Shown here: positions 1 to 23,269 of the stretch, in pieces | How the letters are laid out: every line of letters begins with the position of its first letter | How positions within the stretch are numbered: position 1 is the first letter of the stretch | Notes under the pieces: model-generated | Told to the model about the DNA's origin: nothing | The model's input: only the letters and a program-made list of their open reading frames with translations | Database searches by the model: none | Translations under genes and position numbers: made by a program | NCBI GenBank assembly: GCA_949361645.1 | Contig: OX442416.1 | Span: forward strand, 17,054,993 to 17,118,992 | Direction of reading: 5' to 3' | Length of the DNA: 64,000 bases | Source of the DNA: Spongilla lacustris | Lineage: Eukaryota; Porifera; Demospongiae; Spongillida; Spongillidae

Positions 1-189
1 CATCATCGTGATCACTTACACAACACCACTCAGTATGGCCAGAGGGTCTTGGTTGTATTGGAGTATTGATTGGATCAAATTGATCCGTTGGGATAGCAGA
101 TCTGGCCTACCACTGGTAGTACACTAGGGCATGGGAAGAACACATGTGATTGTCATGTGATCCCCACCTGATAGGTCACATGCACCTAC

Positions 190-11033
<10,844 letters not shown>

Positions 11034-11265
11034 AACTTCACAGCTATAATTAGCTGAAGGTCAGCTGAAATATGATTTCATCATTTTTAAAAATTATAAT
11101 TCGCTCACGTGGGTGGGGTTTTAAAATTATTTTAGATTTTTAGCGCCAAAGCTTAAAGGCCCGCACGTAGCTATAGCCTAGCCAGGTGACATCCGGTATT
11201 GGTACGTACTGGTACTGGGTGAAAAGTAGCATTTACACAATTTTATTTTTACCTATTGTCAAAAT

Positions 11266-12027
11266 TTAATACGTGCCAATTAAGAAAGATATCATTGAAG
11301 TGTAATCTGCAGCTTTAAAGTCTCTACAATACAAGATGGAGTTTGCGGTATGATGGCAAGGACATACAATCGTGAATTCAACACATGAATGATCGCAAGA
11401 GATAACAAAAGGATCAACAATTGAAATATCAAACAACATATTGACATCAGAAACCATCACAAGGTCGATACAGTGATTTCCCCGAGTAGGGGAATTAACA
11501 AGTTGAGTAAGACCATTCTCTAAGACACACGTCAAGAAAAGACTGCTACAAATTGAACCATTATTGACAGGGACACTCCAATCAATGTGTGGGTAATTAA
11601 AATCGCCAACAACTACAACTTGCATCTTGGAGATGCAATAACTGTCAAGACATGAGCATAAACATGAAATATGAGTAACATCATTTGCCATGGAAGGAGG
11701 ATTATAAATACAAATAAAGCGATACTGTACAGAGGAAAACAACACATCAAAAATGATGCATTCAAGCCGTTGAAAACAAGGTAAAAGATCAATATACTCA
11801 ATCTTTAACCCATGTTTCACAAAAACTGCAACACCACCAAAATTATCAGGCCTATCTTTGCGTATCAATGTATATGCAGAATTACAAAGCAGAAGAGAAT
11901 CAGTGATATCAGAATAAAGCCATGTTTCAGTAACAAATATAAGATCAAATTCACAAGTCAAAAGCAAGATATTTAGGACATTTAATTTGTTACACAATGA
12001 TCTCGCATTAATCAATTTACACTTCAA
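11266..12027 (-). pseudogene. LINE ORF2 endonuclease domain, 3'-truncated (CR1/L2/Jockey-like)
   Basis: A 253-residue reading frame matches the N-terminal apurinic-type endonuclease of non-LTR retrotransposons, which nicks target DNA. Visible motifs in order: INARSLCNKL (catalytic Asn), TETWL (Glu), GGVAVFVK, VVVGDFNYPHIDW (Asp and Asn), RGNHCIDLVMVSD, and CDHSC near the end, where SDH is usual. The frame stops right after this domain and no reverse transcriptase follows, so the copy is cut at its 3' side. That is the reverse of ordinary 5' truncation. It lies just upstream of the secreted-protein gene start, same strand. Confidence 0.8.
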
Positions 12028-12051
12028 ATTTCCACTACTTGCCTGCCTGTC

Positions 12052-12590
12052 CTATACATTACCACTGCGACCAGATGCTGTTAAATCAGAAGAGTTGGAG
12101 TCACGTACTTTACTTTCTCTAACCATCCACTGAGAAACGGGGCCACGCCTATCTATATAATAGCTCTGACCAGATTCAGTTCTTTTTGTCTGCATGATTT
12201 CATAAAGAGTACGAATATGACTACGTTCAGCAGAAGTATGGCTGGGTCGAATAAAAACATTTTTGAATTTCACCGACTCTTTAAGTATCTTTGCTTTCCG
12301 TAGAATCGCAGTTCTCTGATTTGCATTACCCACACGAACTTTGACTAAACGTGGTTTTGCACTAAGTCCTTCGCTTGACTCGCTTGACTCCTTCCCAAGT
12401 CGGAAGGCATCAATTAGAACAACACTATCTTTGCAAATGGAATCAAAAACTTCTTTAACCGCTGCCTTATCAGTAACGACGCTACCAGTTTCCTTCACTC
12501 CAGAAACAATAACACAAAGATGCCGCAGTCTGAATGGTTCTTTTGCTTTAGTTCTGGTGCCTACATGTATAATATGGCACTAATGTGATA
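12052..12590 (-). pseudogene. LINE ORF1 C-terminal part
   Basis: An open frame ending at 12052, 25 bases before the endonuclease frame begins at 12027, matches ORF1 proteins of L2/CR1-type LINEs. It contains KPRLVKVRVGN, AILRKAKILK and FIRPSHTSAERSHIRTLYEI, the RNA-binding region. The frame can be followed upstream to about 12545 without a start codon, so the 5' end is missing or eroded. Together with the endonuclease it forms one LINE fragment. Confidence 0.65.
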
Positions 12591-12984
12591 CAGCATTCAC
12601 CCCGTGCACTCTGACATACATTATAAAGTGAAATGGTCCACAAAATTCCATTTCCCAGTCCTCGCATAGTACACATTGCAGAAAGTATATTTGTAATGTT
12701 TTGCTTTGAATTGATTCAAAATACAAATCATATATCAGCACACATTTGGAAGAGACACCAACAACTTAAATGGAAGCCATATACAGTATATCAGCCACAT
12801 ACATAAACGAATGGAAGTGGATCAAGAAACCAGTGGCTTGGAATGTTACACGGCAGAAGAACGTAATCATATTCGCGAATACCTCTTTCCTAAATGAAAT
12901 AATTATATTATTGGAACAGTTTCCATTCAGTGTGCTTCATATATTATTAAAAAAGAGCAATTTTCACTGTCCAATTATGATTTG

Positions 12985-13790
12985 AATATTATATGTGTAT
13001 ATGAGGTACCTTATTATTGTTTGATTCATTCTTCCATACAGTCCATTAGATTGTGGATGATTGGCTGACGTCATTCGATAATCGATTGCAGTCAACAACC
13101 TGCATGGAAAGTTCATACACTTGAAACGGAAATACATCTTTCTGCAGCTTTGTGGAATGAGATCCATGCAGATTCATAAAACATGAATTGAAGTGCTTAG
13201 AAATGTACATCAATTTAAGGATGGCATGGTGTGGGAACTTGGGGTTGTCTCAGGTGAGTGTGATCTGTGGAATGAATCTTCAGCTGTGTGCGACTGTGGG
13301 TACATATAACTTTGGCGAAATTGTGTTAATTAAATGTTACCTCGCTGATAAACTCACTGCCCTGATAAGTGATTATGTCTGATGCTACATAAAGTGCGCT
13401 GCAATGATTGTTGGTATACGTATGCATGCATGCACTTACCCAACGACGTACGTCCAGATGCATGTGTGACCAGTATAGTATAGTGCAATTTGTCTTCGGT
13501 GCGGTCTCTTCCCTGATGGCCTCCACTTTTGGACGCGTGATACTACTGAAACGCCTTTGTTCTATCTTCTGTTAAAAGCACCGCAGCAGCTATACTGCAT
13601 CTTCGTTCTTCTCTCCCACACACAGCAGAACATCGTCATGGCTTAGCGAGAAGTCTGTCAAACGCTTTCGTATCAGCCACTTCTCTGACTCTGTGTAGCG
13701 GCGCATAATGCATGGGTACGTCCTGTCCTTTCGATACGACTCTACCCACTTCAGCGTTCCTTCTCCATTCCTGCATGGAGTACAATGTAA
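12985..13790 (-). pseudogene. Ty3/Gypsy-like integrase relic (KRBA2-like)
   Basis: Three short minus-strand pieces in the expected order. At 13780-13590 is a segment with KWLIRKRLTDFSL (the region before the zinc-binding part). At 13480-13430 is LYWSHMHLDVRRWV (HHCC zinc region). At 13385-13330 is DIITYQGSEFISEVTF (core around the second catalytic Asp), and at 13120-13000 is MTSANHPQSNGLYGRMNQTI (core around the Glu, here apparently replaced: GRMN instead of ERxN). The pieces are separated by stops and frame changes, so this is a dead copy. Confidence 0.65.
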
Positions 13791-13859
13791 TTTCTTACTA
13801 TATTGACACATGCACTGGAAAAGAAAACAACAGTGCATGCTACCTTTTAAGTAGAGCAA

Positions 13860-16680
13860 TGAGTGCTCAGTCTCAGACGTTCATAACATAACCTATACGT
13901 ACCATTCCACGGCCTTCTTGTTCTCAGTCTTACGTGACGCGCATGCATGCACGTGATTTTAAATTGGTGATGTAGGCAATTTAGTAAATAAGGGATTGCA
14001 AATATTATATACAGACCTACATTAAGCAAGTTAAATATATAATATACATGTAATATTTGACAAATGCAATGCTTAACCATCTTGTGTCTCTCATCTTTTA
14101 TGCAGTTTGTCTATGAGCGCAACATTTTTTTATATGTGTATCAGTACAATCCATTAGTGCAAACCAGCAATTACGATGGTTCATCACATCAAGTGTCGCA
14201 AACTTTCATAGCACATATTCATGTGTGTACATCGTTGGCATAAGTGGGAATCTGTGGGATTTCATTCTTCATTTTGTAGCCGTATAGTACACTAGATTAT
14301 AGCCAACATCGCTTGCACGTCCTAATACCAGTTCAGCTACTCTCCCCTATCACTGTAGCGTCTGCTAGTATCTGTCAGGTAGGATATTGATGCAACTGAA
14401 CTGACAGTCATACCGTTGGAGTGAATCACTGAACTCCAATCTTTCCTCTACTGTCCCCTGTATAGGCCTATTATATTCCTGAATAATGGGCGGGATAAAC
14501 TGTGTTGGTGCAAGGTGTTAATTAAGGCTTGTTACGTGTACTTTATACTATAAGTGGTATAGAAGTATGGTATGGGCATAAAAGTTATTGAGCAATTCTA
14601 TACATAGTGTTTTCACCCTCTGGAGCATGGAAAGAGAAGCGAGAAAATTGATATTGCTATACTGGCGCGGCGTGAGGATTGATATCGACGATTCGTAGCA
14701 GTATTATCACAGGTTTAGGTAAGAATAGATTGCTATTTGCAGTGAATTCTAGTTCTTTTAAAAATCGTTTCATGACCGTTACCCCGGTAGAAATCTAGTC
14801 AGTTTGGTCCATTCCTATTAACGCTCCTTCCTAACTTCACAATCAATGAACAGACTACGGTGAATACGAGTGTGTTAATCACTTAGATTTGGCGATAACT
14901 CCCCATTGCTGTTTTTTCTAGCAGTATAAGTTTCTACTGGGCTCTAATATTGGTACTAGTAATAGGGGTAGGATGGAAAACTGTTCTTTCAGTGTGTTTC
15001 AAAGGTGCATTCTTATTGATGCACAACTCTCGGAGGAAGACTGGTGACAATGTGTTTCTATTGGAGAGAATCAGTGTGTTAATTTATAGTCAATGTGTCA
15101 TGTGTGTTTACACTTACTCTCAGGTGATGTATATGTATTGTACTCTTATAGGGTGTAGATGTGCACCTCTCCAAGGTCTCATAGGTGGCAATTTTTAAGG
15201 TCAGTGTGTTTGCCTGTATGTATATCCTCTAAGACAAGGATTGGCAACTGTGTGTTTTCACTGGATGGAATCAATCTATTTCAGGTCAGTGTGTCATGTT
15301 TGTTTGCACTTACCCTCAGATGACATATATGTAGGCACGTCTTTTTACATGCACACAAAGACAAGCCAGACAGCTTAAAGACATCTGAGGATATTACAAA
15401 GAGACGCTGTCCCTACAAGATATGTAAATTTTCGATCAAACCTACACAAAGACATCCAGCCCATACATCACCACTAAAACAGTTATTCAGTTTTATTGTA
15501 ATCCTTAAGCATGGCTTTAATCATATACAGCAACTAGTAGCTATCTTGCTAATGCCTGTGTCGAATACACAGTGACACTCAAGATTAAAAAGACACTAGA
15601 GGCACAAGCAATATTAATTGATGCTGCCAAGCTTATATTTATCTTTGAAATTCACTTTTTGGCTGATTTAATAGGTACGAAAATGAGTACACTCAATATC
15701 AGCATGTCTCTTGACTATTATCCCCCACTCATCCCATTTCTTTTTCTCCTTACACAGGTGTATAACTCAAAGGAAGTATGCAGTCACACTTAAAGAGTGT
15801 GCCAGGTCGAGTTAACCACTAATTAAGAACCAAGTTGTTGAGGGCCCATGCTATGTGTCCCTTTACCTCTTCTCACTTCTTTTCTCATCCCTCTTCTTTT
15901 TCCTACCTCCCCCTCTCTGCAGAAAATATCTGGGCATACGAGCAGCGTTATTTGTGTGTGAAATTCACTTTTTATCATGCACATGATTAAGAAACACTTA
16001 TGCATCATTCTCTAAACAATAATGGCTGAAGTGTACTAGTTTTATTTTCTTTTTTACAGGTACGAACTGAATTGAGATTTATCCAGTACCCTCATCTCTC
16101 TTATGTTCAATTGACTATTATGATATGTGTATATTTTTTTATTTCTTTTCATCTTTTATTAAATTTATTATACTTCTCACCATTCTCTAAACAATAATGG
16201 CTGAAGTGTACTAGTTTTATTTTCTTTTTACAGGTACAAACTGAATAGAGATTTATCCAGTACCCTCATCTCTCTTATGTTCAGTTGACTATATTATGAT
16301 ATATGTGTATATTTCTTTTCATCTTTTATTAAATTTATTCTACTTCGTCTGCACTTGGTGTTCATACGATTTGATAATTTTAAACAGTTAATTGTTACAG
16401 AAGCTGCATGCATAGTTGACGACCTGTATGCGATCATTTTCGAACCAAATCATAATGGGAACATATATAAATAGTAACAACTTAGAATAAAATATACATT
16501 TGTATAACAAATTCGTTTTAGAATAAGCATCCCAGACCGAAAACAGTTCATTGTTACAGACTGAAGAAAACAGTTAATAGCTGCTTATATTGTTGACGAC
16601 CTGCGATCATTGGCTTTTGCTTTTCGAACCAAATGTGCAAGCCCTTACGTGAATGCAAGGGGTGGAATATACATATTACA
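13860..16680. other. AT-rich stretch with local duplications, no gene seen
   Basis: Contains two copies of an approximately 175-bp unit at 16006-16176 and 16181-16345 (both start CATTCTCTAAACAATAATGG). Degenerate repeats of GTCAGTGTGT...CACTTACYCTCAG lie at 15040-15330. Confidence 0.6.
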
Positions 16681-16689
16681 TGCATGTAT

Positions 16690-16860
16690 TTAAAACCAGG
16701 GAATACGGGGACTCAATTCCCTAGGGAGTTGAGTCCGGTTAATTGGTTTTGTACAACCAGGGAACTCGGTCCGGGGGACCGTATTCCCTAGGGAGTTGGG
16801 TCCGGGGGGGACCGTATTCCTACGGTCCGCCGGACCGAAAATTGGACCGGACCGTATACC
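16690..16860. repeat. GC-rich inverted blocks around CCAGGGAA/TTCCCTAGGG
   Basis: ACCAGGGAATACGGGG, CCCTAGGGAGTTGAGTCC and near copies recur in both orientations between 16694 and 16860, next to the left side of element B1. Confidence 0.6.
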
Positions 16861-17459
16861 CTATGACACCGGCTTTCGCCGGACCACTTGTCCCCCTGCA
16901 CTTCTTTTCTTTTAAATGTGTCATTTTACTATAGCGGTATAACAACCAGGTCATTGCGAGTGCAAGTGCAAGTGAATCGCTGATCAATGATGAGTGATCT
17001 AAAAAGGCGGAGTTACTAAATAAGTAACTATTGTTTTATGAGTGCCCGTGACGTCATTTAAAACGCTGTCAGTTTGAACCAACGTTATTAAAATCTATGA
17101 TTGAACCGATTCCTGATTCCTGTCATCTCAGATTCTGTAATATTGTCATTTGCTTCGACCCGATATGGCAAATTGTTTTACTAGTTCAAATCTAATGTAT
17201 CCAATCGACCTCACCATCTATTAGGCTTCAAGTTCCCGAAGCATTCTTTTGGCATCAAAAAGGTAGAACAGAGAAGCTTCCAGCCCCAATGGTTTGCTAA
17301 GTGGCCTTTTTTACATTACGATTAGGAAAACGACGCAGTATTCTGCCATACTTGTATTGAGGCCTGCAAGCTTTTAAAACGTATACTGCAAAATAAAACA
17401 AAATCGGAGCCAGTATTTGTATATTTTATATAGGATTGCAATTAGATTTAAACAATAGA

Positions 17460-17570
17460 AGAACCAACACCCCCAAGTCCAAGGCGGTCTCTAACTTGTA
17501 TGGCCGCCTGAACTTAACACTAGTGCGGGCCAATGCCCGGTCTCTAGCTCCTCGTAAGATATATCATCCA
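17460..17570 (+). pseudogene. LINE ORF2 C-terminal scrap
   Basis: SKAVSNLYGRLNLTLVRANA followed by RSLAPRK resembles the C-terminal tail of non-LTR reverse transcriptase proteins. The matching position of the other B copy (58180-58390) lacks it, so it was inserted or lost in one copy. Confidence 0.5.
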
Positions 17571-17879
17571 GGAGGGACAAAATGTCTCAGAGACGGCTTA
17601 ATACTTAAAAATGTTCACAAAGAAAGGACAGACAAACTTGACCCTAAGGATTCATATAATGACTCCGTAAAGCGTTCACAACATCGGGCAGGGTTGTTTT
17701 CTCTGTTTTAATTTGTGATTTTGCTATAACAGTTCATTGTTTAAATTGTGTTGTAAATCGAAATAGTTAAATTCGCCGGACCACTCCTATATAATGAGTG
17801 CTACGTCATCATCACAAAAAACCCAGGGTTCATATGATCAAGTTGCCATTGCAGTTTCCTTGCAAAATATCAGGCTACT

Positions 17880-18010
17880 CCAAAGGATATTATTGGCCAC
17901 CCAAGGCCAACCAAAGTACGAAATTAAATGGGTAGGTTGGACCAAGGACCATTAATAGTCCGCACACAACACTTGGGAACCCATCAATAACCTTGCAGGC
18001 TATGAAGGAA
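17880..18010 (+). pseudogene. Chromodomain-like relic in element B1
   Basis: One frame reads QGQPKYEIKWVGWTKDH, two stop codons, then NTWEPINNLAGYEGM. This is the chromodomain signature: a basic strand, the KWxGW core and the NTWEP...NL helix. The same relic is at 58755-58880 in the other copy. Confidence 0.55.
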
Positions 18011-18262
18011 TGCATGCAAGGAACTAATAAGGAAGGCCACAACCTACTGGATTACGGATGCCAAATGATACTAAGATGCCAACAGATATACCCTTTGGAC
18101 ACGCCTATATACCTTAGCGGTAATCATTACCGTTCAGTAAGAAAGCTTATCGGTAAGTTTTTTATCGATAGGCGTAGAGTAATTTCAGTACATATTCGAT
18201 AGTAGGTGTTTACTTACTGATAATTACCGATAAGCTCAAAACCTTATCGATAGTTGACCCTA

Positions 18263-18663
18263 ATTTAACCATGTTTTCTTCCACGTCTCATCCCGTTATC
18301 TTCAGGACAACTGCGATGAAAACGGACATCAAAACAACAGCAAAATTCAGCGTCACATAGCTAGCCGCCGCTCCCTGATAGCCGTTAGGACAAAATAAAG
18401 AGTAGAACAACTTAGCGGCTGGCGCTCCGTAGCAGTTCGCATAAGCAGTGTACGCAGCATTGCATGTCGAAGAGCAAAAAATAGTTGCTGTAGCGTTTGA
18501 AAACAGCGCAGCCACGTAATCGAGATAGCAAGCTTGTATAGTTACACTATTTTCCGCAGCCTTTTCGAGGCATGTGCCGTTGTCAGTAGGCACTAACTGT
18601 CGTCGCTTTGCGTGCTGAAATGAAGTGAGCACGTTTCTCTTTGCTTCAACATCACTGACATTG
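18263..18663 (-). pseudogene. Inverted partial copy of the GPI-type gene of 26.6 kb
   Basis: Reverse complement of 26685-27083 with few differences (for example Lys/Glu, His/Tyr and Pro/Thr changes). It starts exactly where the parent's signal peptide ends and stops about 24 bases past the stop codon. It is wedged between transposon B1 and RT fragment A1. The parent's signal peptide is missing, but the frame stays open into retrotransposon DNA, giving a 145-codon ORF (18725-18288) whose first 20 residues (MFPMLHTWTYLVLPLGITSI) come from the RT fragment. All six cysteines and the C-terminal hydrophobic tail are kept. Confidence 0.75.
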
Positions 18664-19578
18664 ACAATGGAGGTAATCCCTAATGGGAGCACCAAGTATG
18701 TCCAAGTGTGGAGCATGGGAAACATTCATTGAAGTAGGGAACATTGCATGCAGTGTTAGCCTGACAGAATTCGAAGTTCTTGCACTTTGAAAAGTTAATG
18801 AAGATACCTAAAGTGGGGCCAAAGTCTTCAATAAGGGTAAGATCTCGCACCAATGCTGATTTGGTTCACATGCCATCATCATGATATCAAGCTTGATATA
18901 GTAAATCTTGGCACTCATCGTCTGCGTCAATGGCTGATAGAATCTTTTGCAGCACAAGGTCAAAGAACAGAGGACCTCTCTACTGTACCTCAGCCTGTAT
19001 GAGGTACACTGGACTAAATAATGGATTTACTACGTCTGAACGCTATGCATAAATTTATTGCAAACGTGAAACATGACACATGTATTTACGCTCGCATTTA
19101 CACGGACTATAAGTTTTACGCTAATATTTACAATCCGTTTACCGCGTACGTAAAGGTACAAACATACATATTTACGCTAAACTCAGCATATATTTACGTA
19201 TGTATTTGCTACATGTTTGCATGTTCGCACTAGATTTGGGATTACCAGATGATCACCTTTACATGCATGGGTAAGCAAATATGACCTAGCTTCTAAATTA
19301 AATAAACGAAATCCCTTGTTTTTAATGCGTCTTCGTTCATAGAATGACTACATGTACTAGTATAGGCTCTGCTATCAATACGTGGAGTACTCTTAGTTGC
19401 ATGGGCGTTGCCCTAACTTCGATTCGCGTAGTGGCGGCTACGCAGAACACTCTGGGGACAGTGAGAGATTTATCTGCACTGTACAATGTAAAGGGGGGTG
19501 ATATCGCGATATGAATGCGCATAGGTAGCACTCCAAAAAAGCGGAGAGACGCATGCAGACACTCCAACGTATATCTTA
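18664..19578. repeat. Dispersed repeat A, copy 1
   Basis: Matches 29222-30079 in the same orientation, with a roughly 50-base difference near 18950-19010. It begins with RT sequence and ends with GCAGACACTCCAACGTATAT, where the two copies diverge. It abuts segmental copy C1. Confidence 0.85.
18665..19015 (-). pseudogene. Non-LTR reverse transcriptase fragment (A1)
   Basis: Minus-strand reading with stops: GPLFFDLVLQKILSAIDA, then YHDDG (the catalytic Y-x-D-D box), then LTLIEDFGPTLGIFINFSKC and a PHLDILGAP-like segment in the next frame. This is the palm of a LINE reverse transcriptase. It is cut at 18664 by the GPI-gene fragment and is inactive. Confidence 0.7.
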
Positions 19579-19949
19579 AGTGCTCTTTCGCCCTTACTTG
19601 GTCCACTCCGCGTTCAGCGCGCTACGATTTAACTCAATGCAGTACAAGTGTAGATTCACACATATATGATTCATATACAGCCATCTGGCAATGCACACAT
19701 GTATACACTTTCATATAGAAGTTCCAACGATGAACAGGCCTCTTTATATATATATATGTATAGTCTTCACTGGCAAACATGCTGTATATAGATTCAGAAT
19801 GCACATGAATCATAAACTTTTATACCAGTATACATATATACATGTACAATATCTAGCATGCAACCAATTCCCCTCTTCTCACACACATTACATACATATA
19901 TGGTCAAAGGCTCCATAGATACTTTTCCACAGGTACCTGACCACTTGTA

Positions 19950-20120
19950 TTTAACACACACACACATACACTCACTCACATACTCACACACACTCACACA
20001 CACACTCACAAACTCACTGTACACACACACATGTATCACACAACCAATTTGTACACACAAGTGCGCACACACACACCGTAACCAATTCCTCCCACACACA
20101 TACTTATTCCCCAGCACACA

Positions 20121-20161
<41 letters not shown>

Positions 20162-21300
20162 ATACACGCATATACACTTATTCACCCTCTGATACATACA
20201 GTGTAATATTATGCAACCGGGTAATTCACCTCTCCCCATGCACATGATTGACAAATTGGTTGCGTGATACATGTGTGTGTATGTGTGTGTGCGCGTGTAC
20301 ATGTATGTACACTATACACTAGTGCACACACACCACAACCAATCCTTCCACACACACATACTTATTCACCAGTACACACTGTCACACACTCACACACAAC
20401 ACACAAACACAACACACACACACAACACACGCACAACACACACACAAATACACACATACACAACACACACAACACACACATTTGTATGTGATACACATGT
20501 AGTGTGTGTATGTGTGGATGTGTGTGTATATGTACATGTATGTGTGCACTTGTGTAATATTATGCAACCAATTCCCCTTTACCCATGCACATGTACACAT
20601 TTGTACACACAAGTGCACACACATCATAACCAATTCCCCCCACACATATACTTATTCACCAGTACACACACACAAACACATGCACACACACAATACACAC
20701 GTACACAACACACACGCATACAAACAAATGTAACACACACACAACACACACACATACAAACAAATGTAACACACACAACACACACACATACAAACAAATG
20801 AACACACACAACACACACACACATATACAAACAAGTGTAACACACACAACACACACACATACAAACAAATATATAACACACACACAACACACACAACACA
20901 CATTCACACACAATCATTCATCACATCTGATATGTGTGTGCACTTGTGCATGTGTACAAATTGGCTGCGTGATACACGTATGTGTGTTGTGTGTACATGT
21001 ATGTGTGCGTAGTGTGTGTGCGTGTGTTTGCGTGTGCATGGGGAGAGGGATATTGGTTACATAATATGTACATTTATTCACCCAATACCGGTACATAAAG
21101 TGTGTCATGCAACCATTCCCCTCTACCCATGCACATGTACACACACATATATCAACACACACACAAACACAAACACACACACATACTTATTAACCGGTAT
21201 ATAAAGTCCTTTACCCATGCATGCACATGTACATACACACAACTCTTCTCCCCACATACTGTACACACACATACTTATTCAACAGTACATAAAGTTTCCC
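19950..21300. repeat. CA/TG-rich degenerate satellite DNA
   Basis: Long runs of ACACACAC with recurring CACATACTTATTCACCAGTA and ATGCAACCAATTCCCCTCT blocks. All ORFs here (His/Thr or Cys/Val rich) are artefacts. Confidence 0.9.
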
Positions 21301-21311
21301 CTCTCCCTACA

Positions 21312-21586
21312 CAGGGGCGGCGGAAGGTATTTTTTAAGTGGGGGGGGGGGGGGGGGGGGGTAAGTCTATGAATATATAATGAGTGGGCGTGGTAGATAGT
21401 GGTTGCGCACGCGAAAATGAACCGCTTGTTGAGTAGCCACTTAACGGTTCACACTATTAATATCATCCGATTTCCGTTTTCTTTGGTTATAATGTACAAC
21501 ACAGTTATTTACGGCTAATAATAATTCTACTCGGTAAAGTTGGGGGGGTAAATACCCCCCCTACCCCCCCGGTTCCGCCGCCGCTG
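21312..21586. mobile_element. 275-bp non-autonomous DNA transposon (family I) with 5-bp target duplication
   Basis: Ends are CAGGGGCGGCGGAA and, inverted, CAGCGGCGGCGGAA. It is flanked by CTACA at 21307-21311 and 21587-21591. The matching place in segmental copy 2 (44310-44325, CCCTACATACATG) is empty, with a single CTACA. The ends resemble hAT-type CAGGGG termini. The interior is G- and C-runs with no coding sequence. Confidence 0.85.
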
Positions 21587-21744
21587 CTACATATATGTAC
21601 ACACACATCACGTCACCAGTATACATACATGTACATGTAAACCCCTTACTATGGCTGTGGCTCCATCTACCTCCGATCCTCCACCTAAGGGGTAGGGATC
21701 TGGAGGCATACCTCTTCTTCTGCCAGAACATGGGTCCAAACTTG

Positions 21745-21905
21745 AGCTACTGATTTGCCACACACCTTGGCGTGACACTCCAAGCCAACACTACGTACAC
21801 AGGCAGCAGTGTCCCATCTCCATCGCACTCAGGGGTACAGCAGTCCCATCTCACGCTGAACCTAACCATCCGAGGTATCCTCCCCCGACCCACATTAGCC
21901 CTTGG
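21745..21905 (+). pseudogene. Tyrosine-recombinase relic (C1)
   Basis: LEL-FATHLGVTLQAN and, after a gap, HLTLNLTIRGIL correspond to FATYLSQTLQAS and PTLNLAIRGIQ of the full retrotransposon recombinase at 42.7 kb. Only about 50 codons survive. It is an older, unrelated insertion shared by C1 and C2. Confidence 0.6.
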
Positions 21906-22408
21906 TCATCATTAGAGGGCTTCATTGCAGGTAATTGTAATAAGAGCATTCATGTAAGTTTCAATTGTTGCCGACCGCCGCAGGCAAAGTACAACACTTC
22001 AGGACCAAGTAGTCACGGATTTGCTGGTAAGCCTCCGACCATTGGGATTCTCAATTTAAAAGAGAAAACCAAAAGATTTGTTCTTTATTTACATGCATTA
22101 TCGTGAAAGATCGGATAGACAATCAAATGTAATATGAGCATTGGCATGCAGCTGAGCTAGTAGTACTAGTATGTATAATATGGTATCTCTTATGTATTAA
22201 ATACTCTGCAGTGTCAGCACCTGAAAATAAACTGCGGCCTGAGGTGGCAGCCGATCGCGACTTGCTTCAGCGAAAGCATCACGTAGGTCTCCAGCATTTA
22301 ACCTTATGTTCACCATGCATGCATGTATGGCATGTTGTACAGAAACTTCGCCAGCTCGTCAAAAGTAAGTGAAATATACAGGTATATAGTATACTTCATG
22401 TAGAATAC

Positions 22409-22591
22409 TTAATCTGTCCACAGAGGAATCAGACGATACGGGAGTTCCTTCCTAACAATTGAGCAAAGGCGCACTAGCAGAGCGGCGCGAACGGTGGTAG
22501 GGAGCGAACCCTTCCTCAGCACCCAATGCAAGCCTCCGCCATGCTTCAAAAGTGGACCTTGCGTGTTGTATACTGCTATTTGTTTTTGCAA
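22409..22591 (-). other. Short ORF conserved between C1 and C2
   Basis: The 42-codon core from GGLHWVLRKGSLPTTV to RLIPLWTD has identical translation in both copies (45258-45120 is the partner). Not recognised. It may be an exon or an old transposon piece. Confidence 0.35.
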
Positions 22592-23269
22592 TTCATCAAA
22601 CGCTAATCAATTTGAAAGTATGAATTAAAATTAAGAGTAGATCTAAAAATAAAAGCTGTCACACTCAACAGTCCTATATATAGATCTGACTTTTACGAGG
22701 ACGTGTAAAGCTATACCAAATGTAACAATTGACATCATATTTGCGATGTGTAAACCCAGACTTTACCACCTTTACACTATTGTGTAAACATCAGGTTTGC
22801 TTCGTTGTAAACATAATTAATATGTGTAAACCTAAGCTTTACCTCATGTTTGCATCGTGTTTACTGCTTGCGTATATGCAGAGGTATAAGCAGACCAAGG
22901 GGATGAAACAATAGTGGACACATGACAATAATAACATTAAATTCAAAATGCAGCTCTATTTTGGAGGAGCTATCCTAGAGGACATGCATCAGTAGTTCAT
23001 GTTGCAGTAAAGTGGCGGCATGAATTATACACATCTCGGTGGTTCCAATGTGCACTTTGTTTTGGAAACATCCTTAATTGACCCTCATGGACCATCATGC
23101 ATGCCATCACGTGTAGTAGTCCTGCACAATACGGCATGTGCGTGATGTGCTGGCTGGCCACAAGCCCATCCCACAGCCATATCAGGCCTGCTGCTGACAA
23201 TTATAGGACAGCTGACACATATCTGCATGTGACCTCTCTGCTTAATTAATTGCTCTTACCTTGATGGAG

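Larger units (their letters stand above)
16862..18262 (+). mobile_element. Element B1: partial copy of a hAT-like transposon carrying element E
   Basis: It matches the outer parts of the nested element at 51967-59130. 16870-17335 corresponds to 52375-52829, 17336-17425 to 57254-57335, and 17580-18262 to 58390-59130. The right end CCTTATCGATAGTTGACCCTA equals the terminal inverted repeat of the other copy. The left arm of B is missing. This copy lacks elements F and G, so it shows their uninterrupted insertion sites. It holds a chromodomain-like relic and an unrelated LINE scrap. Confidence 0.8.

Noticed and set aside
19794..21371. Cys/Val-rich and His/Thr-rich ORFs
   Set aside because: Arise from CA/TG repeats on both strands.
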